Below are positions 60,031 to 64,000 of a stretch of 64,000 nt of DNA, one piece after another. A program made the translations under genes and the position numbers. The stretch is taken from positions 19,524,446-19,588,445 of the forward strand of contig NC_080051.1 of assembly GCF_026212465.1 (NCBI RefSeq), read 5' to 3'. Position 1 is the stretch's first letter; the number at the start of each line of letters is the position of its first letter. Source of the stretch: Amaranthus tricolor. Its lineage: Eukaryota; Streptophyta; Magnoliopsida; Caryophyllales; Amaranthaceae. The notes below the pieces were generated by a model. It saw nothing but the letters and a program-made list of their open reading frames with translations. It was not told the origin of the DNA and did no database searches.

Positions 60031-60468
60031 GGAAAAATTATCTAGAATAATCTAATCTTTTTATGATTTTTCTACAGTAATCCCACATATTAATTAACCA
60101 TAAATAATCCCAACTTTAAGGGGTATTTGTCTAGAGTAAATTTCGGTAACCAGATGACCTGCTATAATAGGTAATTCATGAAAAAAATAAACTGAAAATT
60201 AATTTAAAATTAGTAGAAAAATATTCAAAATTTACATAAAAAATTCTTAATAATAAAAAATCATAAATTTTTTTTAAACATTTTTTTCGACATTTTATTT
60301 TAATTTATCTTTTTTTAAATAAATAAAACTTGTTATAGCAAGTCATCTAGTCACCGGGTTTACTCTAGGAAAATACCCCTCAAAATTGGGATTATTTATG
60401 GTTAATCAATAGGCGGGATTATTGTAGGAAAATCATGAATAGGTTGGATTATTCTAGGTAATTTTTCC
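60031..60468. mobile_element. MULE-type MITE with 9 bp target duplication
   Basis: The left end GGAAAAATTATCTAGAATAA and reverse complement of the right end GGAAAAATTACCTAGAATAA begin inverted repeats of well over 100 bp. The perfect 9 bp duplication TATAATCTA is at 60022-60030 and 60469-60477, the Mutator size. It is 438 bp and non-coding. A half copy lies at 1460-1570. Confidence 0.88.
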
Positions 60469-60560
60469 TATAATCTAAGAACCAAAAATATTGCTAATGA
60501 GTAACCGGATATGCTGGGAGCTACATATATATACTGAGAACAAATACATAATTAATAGAA

Positions 60561-60912
60561 AAATTATCAATGGTACCCCCTGAGTTTTGGCAATTTATTA
60601 ATAGTACCCCTAAGTTTTTTTTATTATTAATGGTATCCTTGTACTATTGAGCGTTTTACAACCGTAACCTTTTTAAACTTTTTCCGTTAAAACTCATCCA
60701 AAACCGTTAACTTTTTTTCTTTTTCTATTATTTTTCAATTAAAAATATAAAAGAAAGTTAATGATTTTGAACGATTTTGGATGGAAAAAGTTAAAAAAGG
60801 TTACAGTTGTAAAACGTTCAGTAATACAAGGGTACCATTGATTATAAAAAAAACTTAAGGGTACTATTTATAAAGTGTCAAAAACTCAGAGGTATCATTG
60901 ATAATTTCTTTA
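60561..60912. mobile_element. Palindromic MITE, intact copy of the 1-258 family
   Basis: The left arm AAAAATTATCAATGGTACCC and right arm GGTATCATTGATAATTTCTT are nearly complementary over about 150 bp each, including TATTGAGCGTTTTACAACCG against GTAAAACGTTCAGTAATACA. No certain target duplication was found, so the ends are within a few bases. Confidence 0.7.
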
Positions 60913-61456
60913 ATTAATAAAGATGAGATTTTTATAAAAAATAATCAGAATGGGAGAATATTTAAAGCCGATAAGTGAAAACTTGGATTATTTTTCGACA
61001 ATTTTCATTTTCATATAAACTTGTATAATTATTGATCACAAAAATCATATTTAGAATAAGTATATGAGACTGTACGTATAGTGCTGCATGATAATATCTT
61101 ATCCTAATACTGCTCCAAATAAGATATATGAATACACTAGTTCGAGTAGTAGTACTAGTTGATCCGACAAGATGAGTAAAATTAGGGTTCTTGAGATGGT
61201 TGATGACAAAAGATTTAGCAAAAACAGTGAAGCAAAAGGCAGGGGCCATGCAATATATTTTGGTAATAATGTTTTTGTACACAAAATATTCGTATTCCAA
61301 TATTTATTACCAGACTTTACGTAGCGTAGTCGGCAGGCCAATTCTTCTACTTCCTCCAACTCATTTTCTATTTTCTTTTCCAAAAACGAATCTCTCCCCC
61401 CTTTTCTATTCCCCAAAATCTGGAATTTATAGAAATTTCATTTTTACCAATATAGA

Positions 61457-61510
<54 letters not shown>

Positions 61511-61521
61511 ATTATTATTAT
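61457..61521. repeat. (TTA)n microsatellite
   Basis: About 65 bp of TTA repeats with one AAT interruption. Confidence 0.95.
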
Positions 61522-61747
61522 ATCGATTCATAAAATTAATATATAACGTTATGCTTTCATGCTTGCTTATTGTTGCATGTATAAAATTTGGTTTCTTTTT
61601 TGAGTTCTTTTTGACACAGTATATACATGTGATGTGATGAGTATTTAAAAATAACTGATGAAAATGAATTTTATATATATCGAATTGTAAATATTGTAAT
61701 ATTTTTAGAGTATCTATCTAATAATAAGTTTAATTAATGATAATGAA

Positions 61748-61860
<113 letters not shown>

Positions 61861-61972
61861 TAAGTTCAATAAATTTGAATAAAAACAAAATTGTTACAAC
61901 ATTTGAGAGCTTTGATAAATTAAACGGTGAATTAAACATCAAAATGGTGAATCAAATATTTGAGAGTATAAA

Positions 61973-63660
61973 TGTAATAACCCAACTTACTGTTGACTGA
62001 GAACAAGGTCATCATGGGATTTATTTCCCAAGAAACTTAAATCACACTTTCAAAACTTGAGCAAAGGAGTCACCAGTTCTTTAACGTAACTAACTCAGCT
62101 AATTTTGAAACCAAACATTTAACTAAAAGACAAAGTAATCATAAAAGTCACTCTATAAGTTCAATATAACCAGTACAACCAAGTCTAATATGCATTTATC
62201 AAAAACCTAATACAATACTACACTTCTCACTTACTCAGCTCAATATAACATCTCTGTAACTCTAATCATCACTGCTAACCCATCATTCCCGACCGGTTCC
62301 GATCTGCAAACAAATTAAAAGATGGAAACAACAGGGGTCAAGTTTAACTGAACGAGAAGTAACAATCCAAAATAACAAAACACACAATTCAAATCATAGG
62401 TTTAAAAGCAACATCAGTTTTCTAGATCTATGTGCGCACAGGGAGTCTAGTTGAGAGGAACATTCATAGCTCTAAGGCTATGTTACTCTCGGGTGAGGCT
62501 AGTCAATATTTGAATGACAATTCACCTCAAAACAGGGGAATAGGAGACAATGTCCCACCACTCCGTCAATGACCAGCTCGTAAGCCCCATTCATTGACCA
62601 TATCAATATCAACATAATCATTCATACAAATTTATCTCAACAATATAAATTACACAAACTTTAATAAAACAATTTTAGAAACTGTAGTCTGACTAGACCC
62701 TTTTTAAGGGAACGCTATTACTCACCGACAATGTCGCTTCAAGGAGTCAAGTTTGATTTGCAGCTATCAAGTAGAAGGGTTTCCTTGATAATATCGTCTC
62801 CTGAAGTACAACAAAATCACCAAGAGCGTTCGATACAACTAATCTAACATATAACTTATTACATCTCCTTTTACAACTAAAGTTTAACTATGACTCTTGT
62901 TCTAGCGTTACAACCTCTCATGTCCAAAGATCACTTCTAAATATATTAAAGAATCTAGGGTAAACGAACAATGTTCATCACTTAGTCCAATCATATGCCA
63001 CAAAGACTTTATGATCCAAGAGTATAGCATTATTCACACTCTCCTAAAGGTTTCTCAACACTCATCATCCTCTTTATATATTTTTATCAAACACAATTGT
63101 TTATTTACCCAAAATAAATAATCTAGGCAAGAATCTAATGATCCTTCAAGAATATCAAGTTATCCAAATAAATCTAAGAAACATCCAAGAATTTTAAATT
63201 TATCCCACGCTTTTCATTTGCAAGCATTTTCCTCAACAAAAGTCTATAAATATCAATTTTCCCACTTGACTAATATTAAACAACACCAATATTAAACCTT
63301 TCTCAACAACACCCATATTCTAAATACTTTGTATAATTTTTGTACTAAATATTAAAATCTATCAAATTCAATCCAACATCATTATTCTTTTATGTATGTT
63401 TTATTATGTTTTATTAACATAAAGATGGCCATTCAAACCTACAATCACCCAACGCTCAAAAGAATCTAATTATCCATCCAAAATATCAAGTTATTCAATA
63501 TTTACCATCACCATTATCTTCTATTTAATTTCATAATTTCCACAAGAATCTAATATTTCCACAAAGAATACTTGTTACTAATCTTAATTTGGCCAAAGAT
63601 AACTAAAACAAGCATAATAACGAATCTTGGTATAATACCTTTATTGAGGATATGTGCACT
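61973..63660. other. Unidentified repeat-like, more GC-balanced DNA
   Basis: Starts near TGTAATAACCCAACTTAC and includes phrases such as GATCTGCAAACAAATTAAAA, GGGAACGCTATTACTCACCG and ATGTCCCACCACTCCGTCAA. Composition and the TGTAATAACCC-like start suggest LTR sequence of a gypsy element, but no second LTR, primer site or coding region is visible. No gene is called. Confidence 0.35.
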
Positions 63661-63676
63661 CCGCGGTATACATCAG

Positions 63677-63804
63677 ATATTTGGTGACGGTTACATTATC
63701 ACACTTTCAGCAGTTTCATTATCTTTGGTGACGGTTTGGTATATTTGGTGACGGTTACATTATCACACTTTCAGCAGTTTCATTATCTTTGGTGACGGTT
63801 TGGT
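63677..63804. repeat. Perfect 64 bp tandem duplication
   Basis: Two adjacent identical 64 bp units, each beginning ATATTTGGTGACGGTTACAT and ending GGTGACGGTTTGGT, followed by a further partial GGTGACGGTT. They lie upstream of a TATA-like TATATAAATA near 63842-63851, inside a likely copia LTR. Confidence 0.85.
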
Positions 63805-63908
63805 GACGGTTTTTTACTAATTCTACGGTTACCATCTTGTATTATATAAATATTGGTTGGAGTTAATGAAAGGACAACACAGATTATTCCCGTATTATAG
63901 TTTTCTCA

Positions 63909-63921
63909 TGGTATCGGAGCC
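63909..63921 (+). other. Primer-binding site of a copia element
   Basis: TGGTATCGGAGCC directly after TTTTCTCA, the presumed LTR end; a close match to the initiator tRNA-Met complement with one change (A to G). Confidence 0.8.
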
Positions 63922-63972
63922 ACGTTAAACACTAATTTTTTTTTTCTCTCTCAAAGATTTTTTTCAGTAAAA

Positions 63973-64000
63973 TGGTGGACAGTGAAACACCACCACCGCC
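63973..64000 (+). CDS. Start of a copia gag gene, cut by the window end
   Basis: ATG followed by codons for VDSETPPPP, about 50 bp after a primer site, as in copia gag leaders. Only nine or so codons are visible, so the assignment rests on position behind the LTR and primer site. Confidence 0.55.

Larger units (their letters stand above)
59941..61115. repeat. Segment B of the local duplication, with MITE insertions
   Basis: Diverged copy of 59082-59940, partly deleted and enlarged by two MITEs (60031-60468 and about 60561-60912). The block at 59941-60030 matches 59082-59195 up to the MITE insertion point. Confidence 0.6.

Noticed and set aside
59082..61115. LTR pair of a retroelement
   Set aside because: The repeated blocks lack TG/CA ends, primer site and polypurine tract; a tandem duplication fits better.

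Overview
The window is nuclear DNA of a flowering plant, almost certainly a eudicot. It is AT-rich, has GT-AG introns, an Lhcb1-type chlorophyll a/b-binding protein gene, two tRNA-Gly(GCC) genes, a UGT87-type glycosyltransferase gene, a CCT-motif gene, and many plant transposons (Stowaway, CACTA, hAT, MULE, copia, gypsy, LINE, TRIM). The Lhcb1 sequence and the abundant short elements ending in GAGACGGTCTC-like motifs fit a Caryophyllales (Amaranthaceae-like) genome, but this is a weak inference.

Four host protein genes are supported, all on the + strand. (1) 7249-9126: three-exon CCT-motif transcriptional regulator without B-boxes. (2) 24250-34150: UGT87-like glycosyltransferase whose single intron is 8.5 kb long because it holds a deleted gypsy element and a copia solo LTR. 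(3) 35451-36254: intronless Lhcb1 with a TATA box and light-type promoter motifs. (4) 37812-38438: two-exon acidic protein of unknown function. Two identical tRNA-Gly genes flank Lhcb1, at 34678 and 37592.

The rest is mostly transposon. 0-7 kb: MITEs, a 1.5 kb CACTA element with TGT target duplication, and a degraded TRIM. 11-18.4 kb: a decayed MULE gene set (FAR1-like transposase plus OTU-like domain on +, plant mobile domain gene on -), with a second, compact MULE nested in the transposase intron and carrying a GRF zinc-finger gene. 18.4-20.3 kb: a truncated LINE abutting a 214 bp AAT microsatellite. 40-46 kb: two very degraded copia remnants. 47.4-48.7 kb: an inverted-repeat element rich in a short tandem motif. 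51.2-51.9 kb: a hAT-like element. 54.2-58.4 kb: a young but defective copia element with a G27 polypurine tract. 58.4-61 kb: MITEs and a partial segmental duplication that preserves an empty insertion site. 63.7-64 kb: the start of another copia element running off the window.

No CRISPR array, operon or prokaryote-like system is present. The most unusual material is the nested MULE complex (11-18 kb), the transposon-laden UGT87 intron, and the defective-but-young copia copy. Terminal repeats and target duplications were matched by eye, so element boundaries that carry a target duplication are firm and the others approximate.
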